43,721 nucleotides of DNA, taken from assembly GCA_015063185.1 (NCBI GenBank), contig SUSY01000011.1, positions 1 to 43,721 of the forward strand, written 5' to 3'. A model generated the notes under the pieces. It was not told where the DNA came from. It worked only from the letters and a program-made list of their open reading frames with translations, and did no database searches. Of the stretch, positions 1 through 7,869 are shown one piece after another. The first letter of the stretch is position 1. The number at the start of each line of letters is the position of its first letter. The DNA comes from Thermoplasmata archaeon. Lineage in GTDB: Archaea; Thermoplasmatota; Thermoplasmata; Methanomassiliicoccales; Methanomethylophilaceae. A program made the translations under genes and the position numbers.

Positions 1-23
1 GCATCAAAGTCATCGGAAAATAA
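1..23 (+). CDS. 3' end of an upstream gene, probably Spt5/NusG
   Basis: Only the last six codons and a TAA stop (21-23) are visible, reading IKVIGK. In archaea the gene just before L11 is usually the transcription elongation factor Spt5 (NusG), so that is the best guess, but six residues cannot identify it. L11 follows after 12 bases, so the two are probably co-transcribed. Confidence 0.4.
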
Positions 24-35
24 GGAGAGTAGAAC

Positions 36-506
36 ATGGTTGATACTGTTGAAGTATTGGTTGACGGTGGTAAGGCCACCGCAGGTCCACCTCTCGGCCC
101 CGCACTGGGACCCAAGGGTGTTAACGCAGCACAGGTCGTTGCTCAGATCAACGAGAAGACAAAGTCATTCGCAGGAATGAAGGTCCCCGTTAAGGTCCTC
201 ATCAACGACGACAAGTCCTTCGAGATCAAGGTCGGAACCCCTCCCATGGCTGCACTGATCAAGAGCGAGCTCGGACTTGCATCCGGATCCGGAAACGCAA
301 GGACCACCAAGGTCGGAAACCTGACCCTCGATCAGGCAAAGAAGATCGCAGACATGAAGCAGGATGACCTTCTCGGTGCAGACCTTAAGGCACGTGTCCT
401 TGAGGTTTCGGGCAACTGTGTCTCCGTCGGAGTCACCATCGACGGAAAGGACGCAAAGGTCTTCCAGAAGGACGTCAAGGCAGGAGTCTACGACGGCCAG
501 TTCTGA
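36..506 (+). CDS. rpl11: Large ribosomal subunit protein L11 (uL11), archaeal
   Basis: The 156-residue protein binds 23S rRNA at the GTPase-associated centre and forms the base of the ribosomal stalk. The conserved proline/glycine-rich N-terminal segment PPLGPALGPKG (about residues 18-28) and the C-terminal rRNA-binding domain are present, and the length fits archaeal L11. A purine-rich site (aaggaga, from about 22) lies 8 bases before the ATG. The stop codon overlaps a strong hairpin at 505-526. In many archaea L1 follows directly; here three minus-strand genes intervene and L1 has its own promoter near 4143. Confidence 0.97.
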   Translation: MVDTVEVLVDGGKATAGPPLGPALGPKGVNAAQVVAQINEKTKSFAGMKVPVKVLINDDKSFEIKVGTPPMAALIKSELGLASGSGNARTTKVGNLTLDQAKKIADMKQDDLLGADLKARVLEVSGNCVSVGVTIDGKDAKVFQKDVKAGVYDGQF

Positions 507-526
507 ATGGGGAAACTTCCCCATTC
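505..526 (+). terminator. Hairpin at the end of L11, likely transcription terminator
   Basis: A perfect inverted repeat has 10-base arms (GAATGGGGAA / TTCCCCATTC) around a 2-base centre, so the usable stem is about 9 bp. It starts inside the L11 stop codon. A T-run (about 555-561) follows. The same architecture, a G-rich/C-rich stem at a stop codon, recurs at 17132, 30273 and 40893. Confidence 0.6.
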
Positions 527-585
527 ATCTTAAACCCATTAACGCATCCGCGTCGTTTTTTCAAGAATATTGTTCTGTGATCGGT

Positions 586-1935
586 TCACTTGTTCGGGGT
601 GGACACATCGCTCAAGGTGAAGAGGGATATGCCTTCCGAATCAGCGAGTCTGATGGCATCGTCCGTATAACCGGATTTGGAGAATGCCTTCAATTCCCTC
701 GGTAGATTGCTCTTCACGAGTTTCGAACGTCTGATCAGTGTCTCGATTGCCTTTTCATCCATCGGGTCCGATCTGTATTTGCACTCACACAGCACGATCG
801 TCCCTTTTCCAAGTGCCGCAATGTCGATCTCTTCCTTCGTACGGGTCGATGGGTCGGTTCCCCACCATGTACCCACATTACGACAGCTCCTTCCAACGAA
901 TTCGGAACACACATCCTCGAACACATGACCTAAGTAGTCGTTCATACCACTCATGATTTCCTCATATGTTGTCTCATAGTCCGAACTATTGACCTCTACG
1001 TATTCGGGATAGATGAACCTGAAGAACGAACGAAGGTAATGGTCCTTGATCCGATAGATGGTGCGTTTGGACTGCGGGTCGTCTATTGGTCTGACCTTCT
1101 CTACGATCTCCAACAGGATGAGCTCTTTCAGTAAGGCCGAAACACGCGATGTTTCCAATCCAACAGCAGATGCGATCTCCCCTACGCGATTCTGTCCTTT
1201 GGCTATAGACGATATTATGTCGAGATAGGTCACCGGGGATTCGAATTCCTCGGCAAAAAGCAGTGTGGATTCCTTGTTCAACACCGCATATGGGTTGATG
1301 AGGTTATCGATCACATTGTCCTTCAGGCATTTTCTGTCATTGAAGAAATTCAGATACCAAGGTATGCCCCCTACCAGACCATAGACCGTCATCCGATCCT
1401 CATCGGAATAATTCGGAAGGAACAGCTTTGTCTCGGAGAATTGGAACGGGCTCAATCTGATCTGTCCCGTACGTCTTCCGTATAGAGGGCTACTCTTTCC
1501 AAGAATCTGGTTGTTCATGATGTTCATCAGGGATCCGGAAAGGATGATGAATATGTTGGAACCCAGATGTTCTTCGATGAAGTTGTTCAGTATCCCTGTG
1601 ACGGATTCATCACTTTTGACAAGATAGGGGTATTCATCGATCACGAATACATACCTTCTATCTTCGAATCTGGAGTGCATGGTCTCAAGAGCATCTTCGA
1701 AGTTCAAAGGGGGCGCGTTTTTTATCCCTAGTATCTTGGAAGCAAGGAGGCGCATGTTGGTATTGAGCGACCCCTTCACGGCAGTGAATTTTATCGCGAC
1801 CTTATCCTTGATGAACTCCTCGATCAGCGCAGTCTTTCCGACTCTGCGTCTACCATATATGGGGATGAATTGGAAACCGTTCGAATAATATCTCTTATTG
1901 AGTTCGGCCAATTCCTTTTCACGCCCATAGAACAT
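586..1935 (-). CDS. Archaeal AAA-type ATPase with C-terminal DUF234 nuclease-like domain
   Basis: The 449-residue protein belongs to the archaeal ATPase/DUF234 family, whose cellular role is unsettled. Walker A is GRRRVGKT (residues 28-35) and Walker B is YVFVIDE (95-101). A winged-helix-like segment occupies the middle. The C-terminal part carries D371 followed by E384-C-K386, matching the D-x(n)-ExK core of PD-(D/E)xK nucleases, so it may be a catalytically intact nuclease-like domain. A TATA-like element (1958-1967) sits about 27 bases before the ATG, suggesting a leaderless transcript. A related ATPase that lacks this motif lies at 2850-4082. Together with the HAD gene between them, the two interrupt the usual L11-L1 neighbourhood. 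Confidence 0.88.
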   Translation of the reverse strand: MFYGREKELAELNKRYYSNGFQFIPIYGRRRVGKTALIEEFIKDKVAIKFTAVKGSLNTNMRLLASKILGIKNAPPLNFEDALETMHSRFEDRRYVFVIDEYPYLVKSDESVTGILNNFIEEHLGSNIFIILSGSLMNIMNNQILGKSSPLYGRRTGQIRLSPFQFSETKLFLPNYSDEDRMTVYGLVGGIPWYLNFFNDRKCLKDNVIDNLINPYAVLNKESTLLFAEEFESPVTYLDIISSIAKGQNRVGEIASAVGLETSRVSALLKELILLEIVEKVRPIDDPQSKRTIYRIKDHYLRSFFRFIYPEYVEVNSSDYETTYEEIMSGMNDYLGHVFEDVCSEFVGRSCRNVGTWWGTDPSTRTKEEIDIAALGKGTIVLCECKYRSDPMDEKAIETLIRRSKLVKSNLPRELKAFSKSGYTDDAIRLADSEGISLFTLSDVSTPNK

Positions 1936-1957
1936 GCTTCTCTATATGGGATCGGTC

Positions 1958-1967
1958 ACTATATAAC
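1958..1967 (-). promoter_or_regulatory. TATA-like promoter of the DUF234 ATPase
   Basis: On the plus strand this reads cactatataa. Its centre is about 27 bases upstream of the minus-strand ATG at 1935, the spacing expected for an archaeal leaderless transcript. Confidence 0.5.
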
Positions 1968-1969
1968 CT

Positions 1970-2020
1970 TTGCAATTTGCTATTCTGAAAAGTAGTATTT
2001 TTTTAGTTAGTAAATTGCAA
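1970..2020. repeat. Inverted repeat upstream of the DUF234 ATPase
   Basis: Arms TTGCAATTT (1970-1978) and AAATTGCAA (2012-2020) are perfect 9-base inverted copies separated by 33 bases that include a T-run. They lie just upstream of the ATPase TATA element and downstream of the HAD gene. They could be an operator, or part of a terminator for the HAD gene. Confidence 0.35.
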
Positions 2021-2051
2021 CTGTGGAGGGGGTTCCTGGAACTATCGCACT

Positions 2052-2813
2052 TCACTGTGACCATTTCAGTTCCTGTATGTCCTTCACGGTAGGTACACAG
2101 ACGACATCGTCGCGTTCCTCGCCGATCAGGATACATTTCGCACCGGCATTCCTGGCGAATCCAACGTCACTACGGTAACTGTCCCCGATCATGACCATCT
2201 CGCTACAGGGGATCCCCGTATTCCTGGAGATGAGGTCGAACATAGGCGTGTTGGGCTTACCCACTATGTGGTCCGGTCTCTTTCCGGAACAGTTGGTTAT
2301 GAAACCCGTCATCGCACCGGCACCGGGGAAGATCCTCTCCCCTTCACCTATGTATGACACGTCCTCGTTGCAGAATATGATGGTATTCGACCTCAATGCA
2401 GCACGCAATGCAGCGGTCATCCTCTCGTAATCGAATCTGGTGTCGATACCTACGACCAATGTGTCCGCATGGTCCTCATCGACGAGGTTCGTCACCTTGG
2501 AGAGTTCCTCCTTGAAGGAATTGGAACCCACGACGTACGTGTTCCTCAGCCCCTTCTCCTCCACGAGACGTACCGCGACGTATCCCGAGTTGTAGATGTC
2601 CTCGACGTCGCACTCTATGCCCAACCTGTGAAGCTTATCGGTGAGGAACTGTCTAGTTTTACCGGAGTTGTTGGTGGCGAAAAGGATCCTGATACCTTTG
2701 GAACGTAGGAAGTCTATCGTCTCCTTCGCACCCGGGATGATCTTGTCACCGTAGTTCACAGTACCGTCCAAATCGAATACCGCTGCCTTGATGCCGGAGA
2801 AGTCAGCTTCCAT
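2052..2813 (-). CDS. HAD-superfamily hydrolase, NagD-like (class IIA)
   Basis: The 253-residue protein is a phosphatase of the NagD/4-nitrophenylphosphatase/phosphoglycolate phosphatase type. Motif I is DLDGT (nucleophile D14, acid/base D16), motif II lies in FATNNSG, a conserved lysine is in GKPNTPMF, and motif IV is GDSYRSDVGFA. The cap between motifs II and III fits class IIA. The physiological substrate cannot be read from the sequence; sugar phosphates and phosphoglycolate are typical. It lies between two minus-strand ATPases. It is separated from the upstream one (ending at 2850) by 36 bases containing TATA-like stretches, so it may have its own promoter. Confidence 0.88.
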   Translation of the reverse strand: MEADFSGIKAAVFDLDGTVNYGDKIIPGAKETIDFLRSKGIRILFATNNSGKTRQFLTDKLHRLGIECDVEDIYNSGYVAVRLVEEKGLRNTYVVGSNSFKEELSKVTNLVDEDHADTLVVGIDTRFDYERMTAALRAALRSNTIIFCNEDVSYIGEGERIFPGAGAMTGFITNCSGKRPDHIVGKPNTPMFDLISRNTGIPCSEMVMIGDSYRSDVGFARNAGAKCILIGEERDDVVCVPTVKDIQELKWSQ

Positions 2814-2849
2814 GGTCCTATATTATATGGTATACTCTAATAAGGATGA

Positions 2850-4082
2850 CTACCAGAACATACCTTCCAACGGGATCATATCGATGTCCTGTTCCTCGGA
2901 GATCTGTTCCATGTCCTTCTTGAATCCGCCTGCTGAGAACATGATGAACGTCCTGTCCTTTCCCGGTGCCTTCCTTCCCGCATAGTCCATCAATGCCTGC
3001 AATGCACCCTTCCCTACGGGACGTTTGGACCATGTGCATGAAATGAAACACGCTTCCTCCTCGTCGGAACAGTGTGCGAACACGGTGTCCTTCTCGTCCG
3101 GTTCTGTCCACTCCTCGATGGTGTATCCGTAACCGTCGTCGACGTACTTCGAACACGTTTCCCTGTAGACGGTTGAAAGGTAGTCCTCCATCTCATCCTC
3201 CACGATATCTGCGAAGATATGGTTCCTTCCGGAGGCGATATCGTTCGCATGGTTTTGAACGAACGATAACCAGAATCTCATCATGTTGTCCGAGATGCGG
3301 TACGATGCGCGGGTCATGCCTTCGGGCACATGTCTCACGACCAGCTTGTCGATCAACGGGTCCAGATGTCTGACCACGGCGGATGTGCTGTTGTCGTCAG
3401 ATCCCCTCATTATCCCGTTGATGGTGTCCGTTCCTTCGGACATCGCGGCGAGTACGGAAAGGTATCCTTCGGGTTCCCTGATGTTCATGCTCCTGAGAAG
3501 ACGTTCTGGTTCGGAGTACAACTGTCCGTCCTCCTTGAAGAACAATCTCTCCACGTTATCCGAGATGGAGATGTTCCTGTCGAACCTGGTCATGTATCCA
3601 GGTACTCCTCCGGTGACGGCGTAGATCAACAGTTTCTCCCTGGGCATACAGTCCGGGAAGAAGTATCCCGACTCCCTCAGATCGAACGGTTCCAGAACAA
3701 TCTCCGCATCGTCGAAGAACTGGCTGACGATGATGAGGGTGATGTTCTCATTCACGACCACATCATCGATATCGTCGAGACGGTGTGCGTTGTCTATGAC
3801 CATGATCATCCTTCCTTCCGAACCTTCGGAGACGACATCCAAGGCATCCTGGAGGGAGTCCACCCCCTTTCCGACCAGTTCGGACAATGCCTTCAGGTTG
3901 CGTACCTTTCCCGTAGGTCTGCAGGAGAACATTATATGGTCACGATCCTTACAGAATTCGGATACGAACGCGGTCTTTCCGACTCCGCTCCTTCCTCCGA
4001 TGCGTATGATGTTCATTGTGTCGCACAGTTCTTGGAGCAGCTCGAGTTCATCCGTTCTTCCGATCAGGTCTGGAGACATCAT
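2850..4082 (-). CDS. Archaeal ATPase, DUF234-like, with degenerate nuclease motif
   Basis: The 410-residue P-loop ATPase resembles the one at 586-1935 in layout: Walker A GRSGVGKT (residues 30-37), Walker B MIMVIDN (92-98), a middle segment and a C-terminal domain. The place where its relative has ExK reads SCTWSK here, so the catalytic glutamate looks lost and only the ATPase may be functional. The start is ATGATG at 4082. A perfect inverted repeat (4083-4106) abuts the start codon and may be an autoregulatory operator. The stop is TAG, followed in frame by TAA nine codons later. Function is unknown. Confidence 0.85.
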   Translation of the reverse strand: MMSPDLIGRTDELELLQELCDTMNIIRIGGRSGVGKTAFVSEFCKDRDHIMFSCRPTGKVRNLKALSELVGKGVDSLQDALDVVSEGSEGRMIMVIDNAHRLDDIDDVVVNENITLIIVSQFFDDAEIVLEPFDLRESGYFFPDCMPREKLLIYAVTGGVPGYMTRFDRNISISDNVERLFFKEDGQLYSEPERLLRSMNIREPEGYLSVLAAMSEGTDTINGIMRGSDDNSTSAVVRHLDPLIDKLVVRHVPEGMTRASYRISDNMMRFWLSFVQNHANDIASGRNHIFADIVEDEMEDYLSTVYRETCSKYVDDGYGYTIEEWTEPDEKDTVFAHCSDEEEACFISCTWSKRPVGKGALQALMDYAGRKAPGKDRTFIMFSAGGFKKDMEQISEEQDIDMIPLEGMFW

Positions 4083-4106
4083 AATAGTAATTCACGAATT
4101 ACTATT
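4083..4106. promoter_or_regulatory. Perfect inverted repeat at the start of the second ATPase gene
   Basis: Arms AATAGTAATTC and GAATTACTATT are perfect 11-base inverted copies around a 2-base centre. The repeat touches the minus-strand start codon (4082), and a weak TATA-like stretch (about 4107-4115) lies just upstream. A dimeric repressor bound here would cover the transcript start. The L1 promoter on the other strand is about 35 bases away. Confidence 0.5.
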
Positions 4107-4138
4107 TGAATATGATAGCCTCTATTATTTGGGTCAGC

Positions 4139-4147
4139 TTTATATAT
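4139..4147 (+). promoter_or_regulatory. TATA box of the L1-P0-P1 operon
   Basis: The sequence tttatatat is centred about 72 bases before the L1 start. Transcription should begin near 4170 and leave a leader of about 45 bases. That leader holds a short GGGC-ATA-GCCC hairpin (4179-4189) and a strong ribosome binding site (gaggagg, 4201-4207). Archaeal L1 is known to autoregulate by binding its own mRNA, and the leader is a candidate target. Confidence 0.55.
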
Positions 4148-4214
4148 GGGATATTGATAGTCCGAATCACTTGTAGGAGGGCATAGCCCGTTAGTACTAC
4201 GAGGAGGAATTGTA

Positions 4215-4859
4215 TTGGCAGAGAAGTCAACCGTAATGGCTGTGCAGAAAGCGGTCGAAGATGCGAACGCTAAGAAGCGCAATTTTGTTGAGACGGTTGA
4301 GTTGGCCATCAATCTCAAAGACATCGATCTGTCCGTTCCCAAGAACCGTATCACGGATGACATCATCCTGCCCTACGGACGCGGAAAGGACGTTCACGTC
4401 TGTGTGATTGGTGGTGGCGAACTTGCTCTTAAAGCCAAAGGCGTTGCCGACACTGTGGTTACCCCTGAAGAACTTCAGGCAATCGCAGACGACAAGAAGC
4501 AGGCAAAGAAGCTCGCGAACAAGACCAACTACTTCATTGCTGAGGCACCTTTGATGGCTGTCGTCGGTAAGAAGCTCGGTACTGTTCTCGGACCTCGCGG
4601 AAAGATGCCGAAGCCCATCCCCCCAGGAGCAGATCCTACGGCGATGGTCGACAACCTCCGCAAAACTGTTTCTGTCAGGACGAAAGACAGAATGACTTTC
4701 CACGCACCCGTGGGAACGGTCAACATGCCCGCCGAGGAGCTCGCAGAGAACATTGAGGTTATCCTCAAGCGTATCGAGCTCAAACTCGAGAAGGGAAGGA
4801 TGAACATTGAGTCCGCCTACGTGAAGACCACCATGGGTCCGTCTGAGAGGGTAATCTGA
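4215..4859 (+). CDS. rpl1: Large ribosomal subunit protein L1 (uL1), archaeal
   Basis: The 214-residue protein binds the L1 stalk of 23S rRNA and acts in release of deacylated tRNA. The signature GPRGKMPKP lies about two-thirds along, and the length fits archaeal L1. I chose the TTG start at 4215 because it gives the expected N-terminus (MAEKSTVMAVQ) and lies 7 bases after a near-perfect ribosome binding site (gaggagg). L1 is followed by P0 after 13 bases, then P1, so the three form one operon. L11, the usual fourth member, is 3.7 kb upstream. Confidence 0.97.
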   Translation: MAEKSTVMAVQKAVEDANAKKRNFVETVELAINLKDIDLSVPKNRITDDIILPYGRGKDVHVCVIGGGELALKAKGVADTVVTPEELQAIADDKKQAKKLANKTNYFIAEAPLMAVVGKKLGTVLGPRGKMPKPIPPGADPTAMVDNLRKTVSVRTKDRMTFHAPVGTVNMPAEELAENIEVILKRIELKLEKGRMNIESAYVKTTMGPSERVI

Positions 4860-4872
4860 GGAGGTTTCGTAC

Positions 4873-5871
4873 ATGGCACACGTCGCAGCTTGGAAGAAGG
4901 ATATGGTCGATGATCTCGTCCAGGATATGCTGAACAACCCAGTCGTTGCAGTCGTTGACGTGCACGGTATCGGTGGTCAGCAGATCCAGTCGATGAGGGC
5001 AGGACTCCGCGGAACCGCAAACCTGAAGATGACGAAGAACAACCTGATTCTTCTCGCTCTGGACAAGGCCGCAGAGACCAAGCCTGAAATCGCAGGATTG
5101 AAGGATTCCGTCTACGGACAGTGCGCAGTTGTTGCAACGGGAATCAACCCGTTCAAACTCTTCGCAAAGCTCGAGTCCACTAAGACTGCCGCGGCTGCAA
5201 AGCCCGGAGAGCTTGCTCCCTACGACATAGTGGTTCCCAAGGGACCCACCCCCTTCGGTCCCGGACCCATCATCGGTGACCTTCAGAAATTGGGTCTTCC
5301 CGCCAAGATCGAAGGCGGAAAGATCGTAATTAACAAGGATACGACCTTGGTCAAGGAGGGTGAACCCTTCCCCGCCAACGTCGCGGCAATGCTCCCCAAG
5401 TTGGAGATTCTGCCCATGATCGTGGGAATGGACCTTAGGGCCGCCTACGAGGACGGAACCATCTACACCAAGAGCATTCTCGACATCCCTGAGAATTACT
5501 ACAGAGACATGTTCGCTACGGCTGCATTCAATGCCCGTGCACTCGGAGTCTCGATCGTCTATCCTGCAAAGGAGACCATCGTACCGCTGTTGCAGAAGGC
5601 ATTCAGGGAGGCAATGGGCCTTTCTATTTCAGCCGCGATACCAACCAAAGAGAACATAGAGATGCTCCTCGCGAAGGCAGACTCACAGATGCTGTCCGTC
5701 GCATCGGCAGCTGGATACAGCAACGACAGCATCGCTGCAAGGCTTAGTGCCGCAGCAGCAGCCGCACCCGTCGCTGCAGCACCCGCAGCTGAGGTAGTCG
5801 AAGAGGAGCCCGAGGAAGAAGAGGTCAGCGAGGAAGAAGCCGCAGCTGGTCTCTCCGCACTTTTCGGATAA
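4873..5871 (+). CDS. rplP0: Acidic ribosomal protein P0 (uL10)
   Basis: The 332-residue protein anchors P1/L12 dimers to the ribosome and forms the stalk that recruits translation GTPases. The N-terminal rRNA-binding domain is followed by spine helices and an alanine-rich hinge. It ends in an acidic tail ([18 protein letters not shown]) shared almost exactly with the next gene; this tail is the factor-binding element. A ribosome binding site (gaggagg) begins inside the L1 stop region. The length matches archaeal P0 rather than the short bacterial L10. Confidence 0.97.
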   Translation: MAHVAAWKKDMVDDLVQDMLNNPVVAVVDVHGIGGQQIQSMRAGLRGTANLKMTKNNLILLALDKAAETKPEIAGLKDSVYGQCAVVATGINPFKLFAKLESTKTAAAAKPGELAPYDIVVPKGPTPFGPGPIIGDLQKLGLPAKIEGGKIVINKDTTLVKEGEPFPANVAAMLPKLEILPMIVGMDLRAAYEDGTIYTKSILDIPENYYRDMFATAAFNARALGVSIVYPAKETIVPLLQKAFREAMGLSISAAIPTKENIEMLLAKADSQMLSVASAAGYSNDSIAARLSAAAAAAPVAAAPAAEVVEEEPEEEEVSEEEAAAGLSALFG

Positions 5872-5888
5872 ATTAGGAGTTGAATACA

Positions 5889-6197
5889 ATGGAGTACATC
5901 TACAGCGCAATGGTCCTTTACGCAGCTGGCAAGGACATCACCGAGGATGCTATCGCAGCAGTCCTCGCTGGAGCCGGCGTAGAGGCTGACGCAGCCAAGA
6001 TCAAGGCACTGACCGCATCCCTCGAGGGTGTCGACATTGCAGAGGCAATCGCTTCCGCATCCGTCATGGCAGCAGCTCCCGCAGCAGCAGCCGCACCCGC
6101 AGCAGCAGAGGCAGCCCCTGCAACAGCAGAGGAGCCCGAGGAAGAGACTGTCTCTGAGGAAGAGGCAGCCGCCGGTCTCAGCGCATTGTTCGGATGA
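5889..6197 (+). CDS. rpl12: Ribosomal protein P1 (archaeal L12)
   Basis: The 102-residue stalk protein dimerises through its N-terminal helices ([15 protein letters not shown]) and recruits aEF1A/aEF2 through its acidic C-terminal tail. An alanine-rich hinge precedes a tail nearly identical to that of P0. I prefer ATG at 5889 over the in-frame TTG at 5880: the TTG directly abuts the ribosome binding site (aggag, 5875-5879), while ATG has 9-base spacing and gives the family N-terminus. It is the last gene of the operon; T-rich sequence at about 6243-6249 may end the transcript. Confidence 0.96.
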   Translation: MEYIYSAMVLYAAGKDITEDAIAAVLAGAGVEADAAKIKALTASLEGVDIAEAIASASVMAAAPAAAAAPAAAEAAPATAEEPEEETVSEEEAAAGLSALFG

Positions 6198-6426
6198 ACC
6201 TTTACGGTTGATCAGGCAATCAAAACCCTTTCCCCAACCTATATTTTTTCTGTATTTGTGTGAGTTTACAGGATAGGGTCGTGTAGATTTACTGCGTGGT
6301 ATTCAAAAACCTGTATCAAGATTCATCATTCAGAGGATGTTCGGATATTGGTCATGGATGTTATTATGATAAGTCAATATCAGAGAGGGAGTTGGGGGTC
6401 TCAACGTCAGGTTAGTCGGATCCGCT

Positions 6427-7281
6427 TTACATGTCCAGTTCGAGGTACATTCTTAGTTCATCGAGTCTCTCGAGTGCGGCTTCCCTTCCGAGTTCGTACA
6501 CCTTTCTCAGCACTTCCGGGTCCTTCTCGACCTTCTTGATCTCCAGAGGTGTCTTGGGTGCGATGACGAATGCGTCACCCTCCATCTCCCTCTTCTTGAT
6601 GTACTCCAATTCCTCGTTGTACATCCTAGGTCTGTTCTCCAGGGTCTCGAGGAATTTGGGGTATTTTCTGTACTTGAATCTGATCAGCCCGTTGATGTCG
6701 GGTTTCTCCTTCCTATAATCGCGGGGTTGTGTGAGGACGACCACGTTCCTGTCATACCCTTCTTTTTCGAAGAACTTTAACGGGATCGAATCCGAGATGC
6801 CTCCGTCAAGGAATCTCCTGTCATCGATCCTCACTATCTGGGATACCAATGGCATGGATGCGGATGCACGAAGCCATTCGAATCCATGATCGTCATAGGA
6901 GTCGTATCTGTGGTAGTATGCCTCCCCGGTATCGATGTCCGTAGTCACCACCCAGAACTCCATTGGGTTGTTCTCATATGTTTCCAGGTCGAAGATATCG
7001 TACTTCTGTGGCACGATGTCATAGCAGAATCTCTTGCTGAAGATGTTACCGTCTGTGATCCAAGCGTACAATCCGCTGTATCTTCTATCCTTACAGAACT
7101 TGGTGTTGTAGCGGAGTACGCGTCCGATCTGTTTGGACTTGTAGTTACATCCGAAAACGGCACCTGCGGAAACTCCGACGGCACCGTCGTACTCGATACC
7201 GTTCTCCATCATGACGTCCATGACTCCTGCAGTGAACATTCCGCGCATCGCGCCGCCTTCGAGGATCAGTCCTTTCTTCAT
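6427..7281 (-). CDS. Patatin-like phospholipase/acyl hydrolase
   Basis: The 284-residue protein has the complete catalytic kit of the patatin family: a glycine-rich oxyanion loop (GGAMRG, residues 9-14), the nucleophile elbow GVSAG with Ser38, and the dyad aspartate in DGG (D159). Relatives hydrolyse acyl esters of lipids. As archaeal membrane lipids are ether-linked, the substrate here is unclear; dietary or bacterial lipids, or acylated small molecules, are possible. No signal peptide or membrane segment is seen, so it should be cytosolic. A ribosome binding site (aggtgatc) precedes the ATG. It is divergent from the RHH gene. Confidence 0.88.
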   Translation of the reverse strand: MKKGLILEGGAMRGMFTAGVMDVMMENGIEYDGAVGVSAGAVFGCNYKSKQIGRVLRYNTKFCKDRRYSGLYAWITDGNIFSKRFCYDIVPQKYDIFDLETYENNPMEFWVVTTDIDTGEAYYHRYDSYDDHGFEWLRASASMPLVSQIVRIDDRRFLDGGISDSIPLKFFEKEGYDRNVVVLTQPRDYRKEKPDINGLIRFKYRKYPKFLETLENRPRMYNEELEYIKKREMEGDAFVIAPKTPLEIKKVEKDPEVLRKVYELGREAALERLDELRMYLELDM

Positions 7282-7578
7282 AGGATCACCTGTCGGGACA
7301 TCGTCTATCTGTCCTATCCCGATGTTACATGGTGGAATCGGTACAGGTTCATAAGTGTACTGTGGTTGTTATGTATGTTTCATGATATCGGTCTTTTTTT
7401 CGGCCCTTAGACTCCGAGGTCTGTCAGTATCATCGAGGATGCAATTCAGGTTGAAAATTCAATACCATATGACGTACTTTTTCAACAGACCCTTCACGGA
7501 CAGGGTTCGAGTCGATATGCACTCAGGTTCCAGACCCATCATCCATATATCCTTGGCAAACATTCGTCGGACAGTAAC
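7282..7578. other. Intergenic region between patatin and RHH genes
   Basis: These 297 bases hold divergent regulatory DNA. A TATA-like tatata (7545-7550) is about 30 bases before the RHH start, consistent with a very short leader. I see no RNA gene or open reading frame worth calling in the remainder. Confidence 0.4.
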
Positions 7579-7869
7579 ATGGTGTCGACGGAGAGAGTTA
7601 CCATCCGCATAACGAAGGAGCAACTCCTTCTTATCCAGAATCTCATAGATTCCGGGAAGTTCGATACCATGACCGATGTGGTGAAGTCCGCGTTGGATGA
7701 ATTCCTGGGCAAGTTCTACTCTCCGGAGAACATTCAGAAGGTGACCGTAGACCTTCCGAAGGGTAATATGATCCAGTTGGAGGAGCTCGTCAGGGACGGG
7801 GACTCCATCTCGATAGATGATGCAATAAGGAATGCGGTCAGGGAGTACACACGTAACCGTGTGTCATAA
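7579..7869 (+). CDS. Tandem ribbon-helix-helix (CopG-like) DNA-binding protein
   Basis: The 96-residue protein contains two ribbon-helix-helix units in one chain. The first is about residues 5-48, with a strand (RVTIRI) followed by two helices. The second is about 53-94, with a strand (KVTVDL) and two helices ending in REYTRNR. RHH proteins normally dimerise to pair two strands into a DNA-reading sheet; a tandem copy could do this within one chain. It is likely a transcriptional regulator, target unknown. The gene is single, with a TATA box about 30 bases upstream, and its stop overlaps the convergent TrmJ-like gene by 6 bases. Confidence 0.8.
   Translation: MVSTERVTIRITKEQLLLIQNLIDSGKFDTMTDVVKSALDEFLGKFYSPENIQKVTVDLPKGNMIQLEELVRDGDSISIDDAIRNAVREYTRNRVS

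Noticed and set aside
2850..4082. The ATPase gene as a pyrrolysine-containing protein read through TAG
   Set aside because: The TAG is at the natural C-terminus and only nine residues would be added, so read-through is not needed to complete a domain.
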